Of a stretch of 64,000 bases of DNA, positions 27,646 through 36,815 are shown piece after piece. The notes beneath the pieces were generated by a model. The model ran no database searches. It saw only the letters and a program-made list of their open reading frames with translations, and was not told the origin of the DNA. The stretch is from Gammaproteobacteria bacterium (GTDB lineage: Bacteria > Pseudomonadota > Gammaproteobacteria > GRL18). The stretch spans positions 186,001 to 250,000 of the forward strand of contig JADGDG010000003.1 in NCBI GenBank assembly GCA_016744995.1, read 5' to 3'. The position numbers and the translations under genes were made by a program. Every line of letters begins with the position of its first letter. Position 1 is the first letter of the stretch.

Positions 27646-28620
27646 ATGCTAAAAAATCATCCTTATTTTTTTTTATTCAGTCTGCTTTTTCTGGTGCTTA
27701 TCAGTTTTCTTTTCGCTCTGACAACGGGTTCCGGCCAGCTGCCATCTCAGACACTTATTTCACTATTAGATGGCACAGCCTCTCCTCTGTTTCAGAGCCT
27801 TGTCTTTGAGCTTCGTCTACCCAGAGCACTTGCAGCCTTTGCAGCAGGTGCTCTATTATCAATTGCTGGAGTGCTGATGCAGGTTCTGCTAAGAAATCCG
27901 CTGGCCGATCCTTATGTACTCGGGGTCTCTGGCGGCTCAGCACTAGCGGCATTATTGGCCATGTTAATGGGGCTCAATACACTCTGGCTGACAGGCAGTG
28001 CATTTTTGGGTGCACTGCTGTCTATTTTTCTGGTTTTTTCATTTTCTCATAGTAAAGGCAGTTGGAGCATATCACGCCTGTTGCTCACTGGTATCATTCT
28101 GGCCTCTGGCTGGGGCGCACTGATAAGTTTTGTACTGGTCATATCACCTCCGGAAAAAATCCATGGCATGTTATTCTGGCTGATGGGCGATCTCAGCTAT
28201 GATAGGCCATTATTACCTTCCTATATAATTTTGCTCTTTGGCTTTCTTTTCAGCTTATCAATCAGTCGACAGCTGAATATACTATTGTGGGGTGATCTGC
28301 AGGCAGGCAGTCTCGGGATAGATATTAAGCGCTTAAGGACTTATATATTCTTTATATCCTCATTGCTCACTGCCGGTGCTATCACTCTGGCAGGCAGTAT
28401 CGGCTTTGTCGGTCTGGTGATACCTCATCTGATCCGTCTGGTTATTGGTGCCGATCATCGTCTGTTGATCCCCGCCAGTGCACTGATGGGTGGTGCATTA
28501 TTAATTATAGCCGATACTCTGGCCAGAACAGTGCTGGCGCCTCAACAACTGCCCGTTGGCGTCTTGACTGCACTTATTGGAGTCCCGTTATTTCTCTATT
28601 TATTAAGAAGGAGTCAGTAA
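27646..28620 (+). CDS. btuC: FecCD/BtuC-type ABC permease for cobalamin
   Basis: A 324-residue inner-membrane permease with about ten helices. It carries the FecCD family markers RLPRALAAFAAGALLSIAG and LLRNPLADPYVLGVSGG, plus GFVGLVIPHLIRL in the C-terminal half. FecCD permeases carry iron-siderophores or cobalamin; the B12 assignment rests on the riboswitch and btuB 35 bases upstream. One base separates its stop from the ATPase ATG. Confidence 0.88.
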   Translation: MLKNHPYFFLFSLLFLVLISFLFALTTGSGQLPSQTLISLLDGTASPLFQSLVFELRLPRALAAFAAGALLSIAGVLMQVLLRNPLADPYVLGVSGGSALAALLAMLMGLNTLWLTGSAFLGALLSIFLVFSFSHSKGSWSISRLLLTGIILASGWGALISFVLVISPPEKIHGMLFWLMGDLSYDRPLLPSYIILLFGFLFSLSISRQLNILLWGDLQAGSLGIDIKRLRTYIFFISSLLTAGAITLAGSIGFVGLVIPHLIRLVIGADHRLLIPASALMGGALLIIADTLARTVLAPQQLPVGVLTALIGVPLFLYLLRRSQ

Positions 28621-28621
28621 A

Positions 28622-29449
28622 ATGTCTCTGCAAGCCAATAAATTGAGCCTGTCAATTGCAGGAAAAACCATTTGCAGCGATTTGGATGTATGTTTTAATC
28701 CCGGAGAATTTTGGGGGATCATGGGTGTCAACGGAGTTGGTAAAACTACTTTATTGCACACTTTAATTGGTCTTCGTACAATTAACAACGCTAAAAATAA
28801 CAGCTCTAAAAACAGCAAACCTGAAACTGGCTATATTACTCTCCAACAAATTAATATTAATGACTTCAGACGCATAGAACTGGCAAAACGTATTGGAATG
28901 ATGTTGCAGGAGTATGAGTATAACTTCCCTTCTACGGTGATTGAAGCCACACTCATTGGGCGGCATCCATTTATCAATGGCTGGCAGATGGAAGGCAGTC
29001 ATGATAAACAACTGGCTATCAATGCATTAAAAAAAGTGGGACTGGAAAACTTTCATGAACGATCCGTCAACAGCCTTTCAGGAGGTGAAAAACGACGTTT
29101 GAATCTGGCGACCCTGTTAACACAAGATCCAGATTATTATCTTTTAGATGAACCCGTGAATCATCTTGATATTAAAGCACAGCTGGAAATTCTTGATCTC
29201 CTCAAAGAAAAATTTGCTCTCCAGGAGCAATGCGGCGTTATGGTAATTCATGATCCCAATCTGGCATATCGATTTTGTGATCACATACTATTATTGTTTA
29301 ACGATGGTCAGTGGCTATCCGGTAAAACAAAAGATATTCTCACCCGAGAGAATCTAAGTCGTTTATATAATTGTCCAATTCATCTGATAAAAGATGCACA
29401 GCACAGGTTATTTGTGCCACTGAAAAGCAGTTCATCCATTGAAAGCTAA
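28622..29449 (+). CDS. btuD: ABC ATPase of the cobalamin transporter
   Basis: A 275-residue ATPase of the FecE/BtuD group. Walker A GVNGVGKTTLL, Q-loop in MLQEYEYNFPS, signature SLSGGEKRRLNLA, Walker B DYYLLDEPVNHLD, and H-loop VIHDPN. A Ser/Asn-rich insert (~residues 58-68, NNAKNNSSKNSK) sits between Walker A and the Q-loop. It pairs with the adjacent permease. Confidence 0.88.
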   Translation: MSLQANKLSLSIAGKTICSDLDVCFNPGEFWGIMGVNGVGKTTLLHTLIGLRTINNAKNNSSKNSKPETGYITLQQININDFRRIELAKRIGMMLQEYEYNFPSTVIEATLIGRHPFINGWQMEGSHDKQLAINALKKVGLENFHERSVNSLSGGEKRRLNLATLLTQDPDYYLLDEPVNHLDIKAQLEILDLLKEKFALQEQCGVMVIHDPNLAYRFCDHILLLFNDGQWLSGKTKDILTRENLSRLYNCPIHLIKDAQHRLFVPLKSSSSIES

Positions 29450-30332
29450 CTCATATCGTTACAGTCTGGTTTTAATATTTTTGCTGATATCATTAGTTTT
29501 CAGTACCTCTGCCAAGGCAAAAATTCAAGTCAAAGATGATAGCGGGCAAATAGTTACCTTACAGCAGCCTGCCCGAAAAGTAGTCAGCTTATCACCCGGT
29601 CTGACGGAGCTAATTTATTCTGCAGGTGGTTCTGAATACATCAAAGGTGTGGTCAGATATAGTGACTACCCTGAGCAGGCAAAAACAGTGCCTCTGATTG
29701 GAAGTTATAATGCGCTTGATCTGGAAAAGATCCTCAGTCTGCAACCCGATCTAGTGGTTGCCTGGAAAAGCGGCAACCCGAAACATCAAATTGAACAATT
29801 AAAAAAACTGGGACTAACAATCTATATCAGTGAGCCTAAGGATTTTATGGATATTCCCAGAACCATAAATGCACTTGGGGAACTGATGGGCACAGAAACA
29901 ACCTCAAAAATAAATTCAGATAATTTTATTAATGAATTTAATACTTTAAAAGAACATTCCAGAAATAACATAAATAATAGTCGACGAACATTTATCCAGA
30001 TATGGAATAACCCGGTGATGAGTGTCAATAAAGATCACCTGATTTCTAAAGTTATCACGCTTTGTGGCGGCGATAATATTTTTGCTGCAGCAAAAGGACT
30101 GACCAGCACCCCATCAATAGAATCCATACTGGCACAAAACCCGGAAGTTATTATAGCTACTGGAATGGCCGATACTTCAAAAATATGGTTATCACGCTGG
30201 CAACAGTGGTCATTCCTTAATGCCGTGAAAAATAAGCAGCTCTACGCTGTAAACCCTGACCATCTGGTACGCCACACACCAAGAATTTTATTGGGAATAA
30301 AAGAAGTTTGCCAATTGCTTAAGAGCCCTTAG
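29439..30332 (+). CDS. btuF: Cobalamin ABC transporter, periplasmic binding protein
   Basis: A 297-residue precursor with a signal peptide (~1-28). It has the BtuF/TroA-like pattern RKVVSLSPGLTELIYSAG, YPEQAKTVPLIGSYNALDLEKI and LQPDLVVAWKSG. It begins at a TTG codon inside the end of btuD (11-base overlap); no ATG before the signal peptide gives a better start. It binds periplasmic cobalamin for BtuCD. This completes a btuBCDF unit. Confidence 0.87.
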   Translation: MKANSYRYSLVLIFLLISLVFSTSAKAKIQVKDDSGQIVTLQQPARKVVSLSPGLTELIYSAGGSEYIKGVVRYSDYPEQAKTVPLIGSYNALDLEKILSLQPDLVVAWKSGNPKHQIEQLKKLGLTIYISEPKDFMDIPRTINALGELMGTETTSKINSDNFINEFNTLKEHSRNNINNSRRTFIQIWNNPVMSVNKDHLISKVITLCGGDNIFAAAKGLTSTPSIESILAQNPEVIIATGMADTSKIWLSRWQQWSFLNAVKNKQLYAVNPDHLVRHTPRILLGIKEVCQLLKSP

Positions 30333-30354
30333 CCCACTAAAAGCCCTTAGCTAG

Positions 30355-30756
30355 TTAAGAGCCATTAGACAAACTGTCTAAAACATGCTGAATTTTTTCT
30401 TTCGCTATTATTGCAATAGCATTAATTTTTTCAGATTTTGCCAAACCTAATACCGTCACAGGATCCATAAAACTCACTACAATTTTATCAGCATTATATT
30501 CACGTATAATGAAATTACAGGGTAATAAATTTCCACAATTCGGATCTGCTTCAATAATTTGCAGTGCTAACTTCGGATTGCATGCACCTAAAATTTGATA
30601 GGCTGGAATACTGACATCTAATTTTTTTTTCATTGTCGCCTGAACATCAACTTCACTGACAATACCCAATTGTTGTTCCATTAAAACATTTAATACTCTT
30701 TCTTTAACCTCATCAAAACTACCGGAAAGGGTGATATTCAATTCATACATACTCAA
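30355..30756 (-). CDS. DUF302 protein
   Basis: A 133-residue DUF302 protein: FDEVKERVLNVLMEQQ at the start, YQILGACNPKLALQIIE in the middle and LLPCNFIIRE near the end. Two Cys (in GACNP and LLPCN) are conserved in the family. DUF302 proteins often accompany sulfur or heavy-metal genes, and here the neighbour is a divergent SQR-like gene. No signal peptide is seen. Biochemical function unknown. Confidence 0.87.
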   Translation of the reverse strand: MSMYELNITLSGSFDEVKERVLNVLMEQQLGIVSEVDVQATMKKKLDVSIPAYQILGACNPKLALQIIEADPNCGNLLPCNFIIREYNADKIVVSFMDPVTVLGLAKSEKINAIAIIAKEKIQHVLDSLSNGS

Positions 30757-30765
30757 AACTCCTGA

Positions 30766-30791
30766 TAATAAACTATAATATCAGTTTATTA
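30766..30791. promoter_or_regulatory. Inverted repeat upstream of the DUF302 gene
   Basis: TAATAAACT (30766-30774) and AGTTTATTA (30783-30791), perfect 9-bp arms with an 8-base spacer. It lies 10 bases before the DUF302 ATG, so it overlaps the probable leader or promoter. Candidate operator. Confidence 0.5.
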
Positions 30792-30805
30792 TTCTGCTTA
30801 AGGAA

Positions 30806-30829
30806 TGACAGTGATAATTATCACTGTCA
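30806..30829. promoter_or_regulatory. Perfect 24-bp palindrome in the DUF302/SQR divergent promoter
   Basis: Half-site TGACAGTGATAA followed directly by its exact complement. The inner TGATAA/TTATCA recalls Fur-type boxes but lacks the central base. Placement between two diverging genes suggests a shared regulator. Confidence 0.7.
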
Positions 30830-30897
30830 AATTGAGCCGAATTAATAACAATAGTCACACTAATTATTAAACAGAGTCTGAGCCCGGAGTTATTTGC

Positions 30898-32025
30898 ATG
30901 AAAAGAGTTTCTATTATTGGCAGCGGTTTTGCTGCATTAACAGCCGTTAAAACCCTCAGCCGCTCTGATATGGATATTGAAATAACAGTTATCAGCCCAA
31001 AAGCTGAGTTTCATTACTTACCAGGCTCAATCTGGATACCCTGTAATTTAAGGCAACCTGAAGATCTGATCATTCCTCTGGATAGCTTTTTTCAACGAAT
31101 GAAAGTAACACACGTTAAAGCAGAAGCTGTCGGGACAAAAAATGCAGGGCGAATTGTTGTCACCAGCAAAGGTGAAATTGAAAATGATGCCCTGATCATT
31201 TGTTCTGGTGGGCGATTCCTAAAAAAATTACCCGGCATCGAACATGCCATTACCCCTTGTGAAGGAATTAATGCCACAGTAGAAATCAGAGACCGCCTGA
31301 TGCAGATGGACAGCGGCACCATCGCCTTTGGTTTTTCCGGTAATCCTAAAGAACCCAGTGCCATGCGCGGCGGCCCAATGTTTGAATTTTTATTTGGCGT
31401 TGACAGTCAATTACGTAAGGATGGAAGACGGGATAAATTCAAGCTTATTTTTTTCACCCCATCAGAAAATCCGGGACAAAGACTGGGTCCAAAAGCCGTT
31501 AACGGTCTTTTAAAAGAGATGAAAAAAAGGGATATTGAAACTCATCTGGGTGATAAAATGAAACAATTCACCGATCATAGCGTGATCACTGAAGGGAAAG
31601 AGTTTCAGGCTGACCTGATTATTTTTATGCCCGGCATGACAGGTAATCACTGGTTTGACAATACCGATCTACCCCGCTCAAAGGGCGGTATGATAAAAGC
31701 CAATGCTCACTGTCAGGTTGATGGAATGGATAAAATCTATGTTGCCGGTGATTCCGGTAGCTTTCCAGGCCCCGAATGGTTGCCCAAACAAGCCCATATG
31801 GCTGATCTGCAGGCAGAAGCCGCAGCAAAAAATTTAATCGCCGAATTTAAGGATCAGCCGGTCACTCATACCTTCAAAGTTGAATTATTGTGCATTGTCG
31901 ACAGTTTAAATTCAGGAATGTTAGTAGCCAGAACAAAAAAACTCAATATTATTTTACCTCGCATGAAAGTATTTCATTGGCTGAAACGATTTTTTGAATG
32001 GTGGTATTTACGGCAGTATAAATAA
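30898..32025 (+). CDS. Sulfide:quinone oxidoreductase-like FAD protein
   Basis: A 375-residue flavoprotein of the SQR/flavocytochrome-c-sulfide-dehydrogenase group. The N-terminal FAD motif is IIGSGFAALTAV, followed by the SPKAEFHYLPGSIWIPC segment. Later features are the second nucleotide loop (IAFGFSGNP), VAGDSGSFPGPEWLPKQAHMA, and a C-terminal amphipathic RFFEWWYLRQYK suited to membrane contact. Cys residues in IPCNLR, ITPCEG and ELLCIVD are candidates for the redox-active pair. Sulfide is the likely electron donor and quinone the acceptor; the SQR type is not resolved. Confidence 0.78.
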   Translation: MKRVSIIGSGFAALTAVKTLSRSDMDIEITVISPKAEFHYLPGSIWIPCNLRQPEDLIIPLDSFFQRMKVTHVKAEAVGTKNAGRIVVTSKGEIENDALIICSGGRFLKKLPGIEHAITPCEGINATVEIRDRLMQMDSGTIAFGFSGNPKEPSAMRGGPMFEFLFGVDSQLRKDGRRDKFKLIFFTPSENPGQRLGPKAVNGLLKEMKKRDIETHLGDKMKQFTDHSVITEGKEFQADLIIFMPGMTGNHWFDNTDLPRSKGGMIKANAHCQVDGMDKIYVAGDSGSFPGPEWLPKQAHMADLQAEAAAKNLIAEFKDQPVTHTFKVELLCIVDSLNSGMLVARTKKLNIILPRMKVFHWLKRFFEWWYLRQYK

Positions 32026-32069
32026 AACAGGGAGTTAAAACAGGAAGTTAAAAAAGGGATCTGTTTGCA

Positions 32070-32399
32070 TTAATGCCCCGAAGTTTTAGAAAAAAGATTT
32101 ATCACAATAACTCCGGCAACAATCAGAAGCATCCCAACTATGGCGGGCAAGTCTGGTATTTGCTGGTAAATAACAGCACTGACTATAGCCACCAGTACAA
32201 TGCCTAAACCGGCCCAGAGGGCATAGGCAATTCCAACAGGCATAGTTTTAAGTACCAGTGTTAGCATATAAAATGCTATTCCATAACCAAAGACGACCAC
32301 TAAAGCAGGGACAAGTTTAGTGAATTCTTCGGAGGCTTTCAGTGCACTAGTTGCAATAACTTCTGCAACAATAGCAATTGCCAGATAAAGGTAGGTCAT
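32070..32399 (-). CDS. SMR-family multidrug efflux protein
   Basis: A 109-residue protein with four membrane helices. E13 in AEVIATSALKAS matches the essential Glu14 of EmrE, and GIAYALWAGLG in helix 3 is the family signature. It should act as a dimer exchanging protons for cationic drugs or quaternary ammonium compounds. It is a single gene, so an EmrE/QacE-type homodimer is more likely than a paired SMR system. Confidence 0.9.
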   Translation of the reverse strand: MTYLYLAIAIVAEVIATSALKASEEFTKLVPALVVVFGYGIAFYMLTLVLKTMPVGIAYALWAGLGIVLVAIVSAVIYQQIPDLPAIVGMLLIVAGVIVINLFSKTSGH

Positions 32400-32467
32400 A
32401 ATTAACTATTCCGCTTTCGATTCTTTCAATGAGTTTATATTATTGTAACTACTCTAATCAAGACAGC

Positions 32468-33127
32468 TCAATATAAAGAAACTTTAAACTGGGGAATTTG
32501 TTTTCTTTTATTCAATGGGTTACTGCTGCAATACGCTAAAAAATCATAATCAATAAACCGATAAGGCAGGTTCTCATCCCGCCCCTGGGGAATGCCCAAC
32601 CGGGTTGTCTGTACGATTTTTACTGGTCGTTGATTAACATCATCAAGATAGAAACATTGGGCATTGAACTGCTGCTGATCCCAGTCTTTCACTTTGAGAT
32701 GTAATGCCCGGCATAATAGAGTCTGGCCACTACAGAGTTTTGTTACAGGGCGAGTTGCACCTGAAGGAAGAGGGTTTAAAGCCTGCATATCTTTAATGGC
32801 ATCTGGGTGAGTGAGCCGATCTTCAAATGGGAATGCTGATTTAATTAATACAGCATTCCCCTTGCCCTGACAACTGATATTAAAAGAATCATGGCCTCGG
32901 GCATAATACATATAAATTGTGCCGGGAGGCATAAAAAGGGCTTTACGTTTTTGTGTAAATCCCAGCGAGGCATGACTGCCTTTTTCTTCCAGATAGTAAG
33001 CCTCTGTTTCTATGATCCGGGCAGATAACCAGTGGCTTCCATATTTACGTCTTATTACTTTCCCCAATAAGTTCTTTGCCAGGATGCAAGCATCCTGCTG
33101 ATAAAATGATATTGGTAAATGTGACAT
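32468..33127 (-). CDS. 3-methyladenine DNA glycosylase (AAG/MPG family)
   Basis: A 219-residue DNA glycosylase. It has FYQQDACILAKNLLGKVI, IIETEAYYLEEKGSHA with the catalytic Glu, GTIYMYYARGHD and a C-terminal LGIPQGRDENLPYRF. It excises alkylated purines in base-excision repair. Length is normal. It is separated from hemC by only ~40 bases on the same strand, so the two may be cotranscribed. Confidence 0.92.
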   Translation of the reverse strand: MSHLPISFYQQDACILAKNLLGKVIRRKYGSHWLSARIIETEAYYLEEKGSHASLGFTQKRKALFMPPGTIYMYYARGHDSFNISCQGKGNAVLIKSAFPFEDRLTHPDAIKDMQALNPLPSGATRPVTKLCSGQTLLCRALHLKVKDWDQQQFNAQCFYLDDVNQRPVKIVQTTRLGIPQGRDENLPYRFIDYDFLAYCSSNPLNKRKQIPQFKVSLY

Positions 33128-33168
33128 AATGCTATTGGATTAAAGAGTCTGTTAAGAAGCTTAAGGGG

Positions 33169-34104
33169 TCAAACTCCGTTTTTATAAACTTCCGCTAATA
33201 TTTCTTTCGCCCCTCTGGAGAGTAGGTCATCGGCCAATTCAATGCCCATTTTTTCAGCATCTTCTGCCGGGCCTTCAACACTTCCCTCAACCATATTTTT
33301 ACCATCAGGAGAGCCGACAAAAGCTCGCATAGATAAGTGCTCACCCTCTAATACGGCATAACCGCCAATAGGCACCTGACAACCGCCTTCAAGACGTTTG
33401 TTTAAAGCCCGTTCCGCAGTCAGGCGAATTGTTGTCTCTTTATGGGCCAGTGGTGCAATAAGCTGTAGTGTCTGCTCATCATCAGTTCGGCATTCTATGC
33501 CCACAGCTCCCTGCCCCATGGCAGGCAAACTTTGTTCAACAGAGAGATAGCTGGTTATTCGATCTTTCATTTGCAGACGAATAAGTCCGGCTGAGGCTAA
33601 AATAATGGCATCATACTCACCATCATCTAATTTTTTTAATCGGGTATTGACATTACCGCGTAAAAATTTAATTTGCAGATCAGGGCGGTTTTTCAGTAAC
33701 TGGCTTTGACGACGCAAACTGGAAGTACCCACCACAGCCCCTGCAGGCATATCATCTAATTTAGAAAAAGTATTGGAAACAAAAGCATCTCTGGGATCTT
33801 CACGTTCACAAATAACTGCCAACTGCAGCCCCTCAGGAAATTCCACCGGTACATCTTTCATTGAGTGTACAGCAATATCCGCATCACCTGCCAACAGACC
33901 CTCTTCCAGCTCTTTTACAAAAAGTCCTTTACCACCAACTTTTGCAAGGGGTACATCCAGAATTTTGTCACCCTTAGAAACCATTTTGACCAGCTCAACT
34001 TGCAGATCTTTATGACGAGCCAGCAGTTCATCACGGATAAAATAAGCCTGCCATAATGCCAGCGGACTTTTACGGGTTGCAATCTTGATTAGTGTTTTAC
34101 TCAT
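33169..34104 (-). CDS. hemC: Hydroxymethylbilane synthase
   Basis: A 311-residue enzyme that polymerises porphobilinogen in haem and sirohaem synthesis. It has [10 protein letters not shown], the HSMKDVP motif, [17 protein letters not shown] and the dipyrromethane-attachment Cys in GGCQVPIG. Full length. hemD is not downstream, which is unusual, since hemC and hemD are often adjacent in Gammaproteobacteria; hemD must lie outside the window. Confidence 0.96.
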   Translation of the reverse strand: MSKTLIKIATRKSPLALWQAYFIRDELLARHKDLQVELVKMVSKGDKILDVPLAKVGGKGLFVKELEEGLLAGDADIAVHSMKDVPVEFPEGLQLAVICEREDPRDAFVSNTFSKLDDMPAGAVVGTSSLRRQSQLLKNRPDLQIKFLRGNVNTRLKKLDDGEYDAIILASAGLIRLQMKDRITSYLSVEQSLPAMGQGAVGIECRTDDEQTLQLIAPLAHKETTIRLTAERALNKRLEGGCQVPIGGYAVLEGEHLSMRAFVGSPDGKNMVEGSVEGPAEDAEKMGIELADDLLSRGAKEILAEVYKNGV

Positions 34105-34179
34105 AATATCCTGTCGATTAACTGTTTAGATTAAACTGTTTTGATAAGAACGTAATTGTACCAGACTCCCTATAGATTC

Positions 34180-34998
34180 TCATTTTTTATGCGTATTTTT
34201 TAATGACTTCTGAGCGTTTAATGACTCTGATTCAGATTGAAGCTGTATAATAAAATTGTGTATTGAAACATCTTCCGGATCAAGCTGTTGCAGTTTTTCA
34301 GCATACTTAAGTGCATTCCGGTTATTGTTCATATCCTGATTAATTGAAACCAGTGCTATCAGAATTTCTTTATTATCTGGATGCCGCAGGTAAGCCTGAT
34401 GTAATATATTCAGTGCTTTCTCAGGCTGATGACTGGAATTCATTGCAATACCGTAAACATAGCTGTAATGAGGCTCCTCAGGTGCCAGTATGGCGGCTTT
34501 AGCCAGGGAAGCAATGGCTTGTGGCAATAGCCTCAGACGCACTTGAAGCAGGCCGGTCTCAAAGTGAATATTGGCATTATCCTGAATGTGCCCCAGGCTA
34601 CTCTGAAGTATTTGTAAGGCATCGGCATCACGATTCAGATCACTATAAAAAAGTGCCAAAGCTAGCCAGGCTGGTGCAAAATCAGGCTGTATTTTTAATG
34701 CCTGACGATAGTAATATTCAGTCTTTGGTAAATTATCCATAGCATAATACTCATTAGCCTGCTGCAGTATCATTGCAGCCAGTTCCTCAGCAGAAGGTGT
34801 TCCGGGTATGTAGCGTTCATGATGAGCACATGACCATTTAAACATCTGTGCTTGCTGGTATTGCGCACAAGGATTTTTTTTTATAGACAGTGACTGCCCC
34901 TCATCCAGAAAAAACCGGCTGGCCAGGATATTTTCTGTTGCGGTTAAGGAGAATATGAGCAGAATACACTGCTGGAGGCTGATAAGCTTTTTAATCAA
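34180..34998 (-). CDS. Exported TPR-repeat protein
   Basis: A 272-residue protein with a signal peptide (~1-26) and several tetratricopeptide repeats from ~75 to 245 (YYMDNLPKTEYYYRQALKI-type helices followed by FAPAWLALALFYSDL). TPR modules mediate protein-protein contacts; here in the periplasm or anchored to the outer membrane. No enzymatic motif. It is the last gene of the leftward block and lies 63 bases from the divergent Cache-domain gene. Confidence 0.8.
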   Translation of the reverse strand: MIKKLISLQQCILLIFSLTATENILASRFFLDEGQSLSIKKNPCAQYQQAQMFKWSCAHHERYIPGTPSAEELAAMILQQANEYYAMDNLPKTEYYYRQALKIQPDFAPAWLALALFYSDLNRDADALQILQSSLGHIQDNANIHFETGLLQVRLRLLPQAIASLAKAAILAPEEPHYSYVYGIAMNSSHQPEKALNILHQAYLRHPDNKEILIALVSINQDMNNNRNALKYAEKLQQLDPEDVSIHNFIIQLQSESESLNAQKSLKNTHKK

Positions 34999-35060
34999 TG
35001 TAAATTACCCCCTGCTAGTTTAATTTAACAAAATAAGGTTTATGTGCAAAAATAGGACTT

Positions 35061-36200
35061 ATGAGAACTATACTTCAAGAAACAATCTCAACACAACGTA
35101 AAATTCTGGTTAATCTGCTGACACGACCTCTTTCAAAACTGGTCTTAAAGCTGGCACCAGATATATCCAATACTATTCGTTTAGAGTCACATCTGCACGA
35201 AGCCATTCCTGTCTTTGAGCATTGTAAATATCTTTATGTTATGGATGAGCATGGAATTCAGATCACCCAAACCATTTTGGCTTATAGCAGCGATTCCAAA
35301 AGCCTGGGACGAGATCGCTCAAAACGTCCCTATATGCAGCATGATTTTTCGGTCAATAATTTTTCACTTTCTGAAGCCTATATCAGCAAGCATAATAAAC
35401 GGCCTTCCATCACAGCAATTCATGTTATAAAAGACTGCCAGCAAAAATTGATTGGTTATCTGGGTGTGGACTATGATCTGCGTGAATTACCCGGCACCAC
35501 TCACTTGTATAAAGAAAGCTATAAATGGCAGCAAATAAAAGGTGACCCGGCAATTCGCAGTGGTTTATTTGCTCAGCATCGAATGCAGAGTGATATGGAT
35601 AACAATATTGATAACGTCCTGGCACTTATGCAGGCTTTGATCTGTGAGCATGGGGTTTTTCATGGTAAATTTCATTTTTCCAGCAGCCGTACCACCATCT
35701 GGCTTTTTGATGATCCGTATAATTATCGGCTGCTGAGTATGAATGAACTGAACGATCCTGATATCTGTCTGGCTTACCCTCGTCATCCCTACTCTGAACT
35801 TGCCAAGGTACCTGAATCAGCCATACCTAAAATATTTGATTATTTCAGGCAATTACGCTTTGCTGATGAAACTATTTATCTGCGGGCAGGCTCAATTAAC
35901 GTAGTCAATGGTATGATCAGTCTGAATTTCTCCTGCGATGGCTCACATTATCTGCCCTATCAGGAATTTTTGGATAAAGGCATGGACTTCTGGTTTGGTA
36001 CGGAAGAGGTTGAAGCATTTCAATATGATAAAATTATTGAAAATATCTGCGCTGCAGGCTGTGACTCTGTTTACAACTTAATTAACCAGCATCGGCAGGG
36101 AAATCACTCAGAAGTATTTAATAATATTCCTCAACTTGAGCAGGATAAAATAATGCAGGAATTAGAAACCATTATGCAGATTTATTCTCATACTGAATAG
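35061..36200 (+). CDS. Cache/PDC-type sensor protein without output domain
   Basis: A 379-residue protein. Residues ~45-150 look like a Cache/PDC ligand-binding domain: FEHCKYLYVMDEHGIQITQT, LGRDRSKRPYM and GYLGVDYDLRELP. The rest (~190-370) has no motif I know and no kinase, GGDEF, HTH or methyl-accepting region. There is no signal peptide or membrane helix, so this is a cytosolic Cache protein, which is uncommon. It may work through a partner, but none is adjacent. Confidence 0.72.
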   Translation: MRTILQETISTQRKILVNLLTRPLSKLVLKLAPDISNTIRLESHLHEAIPVFEHCKYLYVMDEHGIQITQTILAYSSDSKSLGRDRSKRPYMQHDFSVNNFSLSEAYISKHNKRPSITAIHVIKDCQQKLIGYLGVDYDLRELPGTTHLYKESYKWQQIKGDPAIRSGLFAQHRMQSDMDNNIDNVLALMQALICEHGVFHGKFHFSSSRTTIWLFDDPYNYRLLSMNELNDPDICLAYPRHPYSELAKVPESAIPKIFDYFRQLRFADETIYLRAGSINVVNGMISLNFSCDGSHYLPYQEFLDKGMDFWFGTEEVEAFQYDKIIENICAAGCDSVYNLINQHRQGNHSEVFNNIPQLEQDKIMQELETIMQIYSHTE

Positions 36201-36227
36201 TTACTGAGTTAGCTCCCTTTTCAGGGA

Positions 36228-36815
36228 CTAATCCCCGGGACGATATTTGTAATGGCCGGTAATTTTATATTTAAACAGCATATCTTCTAATTGCGGCCCG
36301 GAACCAATATTATGGACAATCAGGGGCTGACCCGTTTTATCACTTATACGATGGCTAACAATCCCTATGTGCGGCAGATTGCCGGGTAACATCCAGGTAA
36401 CAAGATCCCCGGATTGATAATCTTTTGCCTGATTTGTAATAGCAAGCTCATCTCCATTACGACGGAAAAATACTTGCAGATTAGGCACTCTTCGGTGATC
36501 GATATTTTTATCAGTTCTTTTAAGCCCCCATATTCTATTTGAAGGATAGTCTGAAAAATTATTAAGCATATCTTCATGAACCAGTCGTTGCAGATCTATG
36601 CCAATTTTTCGATAGGCACGAATAATTACATCAGTACAAACTCCCAGGTTTTCTGGAACATCACCATTGGGATAAGCAATCGAGAAATAGGAACCATCGT
36701 AACGGACATTAGACTGTGTTCTCTCTATAGCAGAGTGAGACAACTCATCGCCAATAGCTGCGGCAAAAGCACCATGTGAAAATAGCAATGGCAGTAATAA
36801 AGTCTGACGTATCAT
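36228..36815 (-). CDS. DUF1287 (YijF-like) exported protein
   Basis: A 195-residue precursor with a short signal peptide (~1-19). DUF1287 features are C60 in NLGVCTDVIIRAYRKIGIDLQ and H149 in LPHIGIVSHR, the Cys/His pair of an NlpC/P60-like peptidase fold, plus GSGPQLEDMLF and YKYRP at the end. A peptidoglycan or peptide cleavage role is inferred. Its ATG overlaps the mini-HlyD stop (ATGA). It is the last gene of a four-gene operon. Confidence 0.85.
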   Translation of the reverse strand: MIRQTLLLPLLFSHGAFAAAIGDELSHSAIERTQSNVRYDGSYFSIAYPNGDVPENLGVCTDVIIRAYRKIGIDLQRLVHEDMLNNFSDYPSNRIWGLKRTDKNIDHRRVPNLQVFFRRNGDELAITNQAKDYQSGDLVTWMLPGNLPHIGIVSHRISDKTGQPLIVHNIGSGPQLEDMLFKYKITGHYKYRPGD

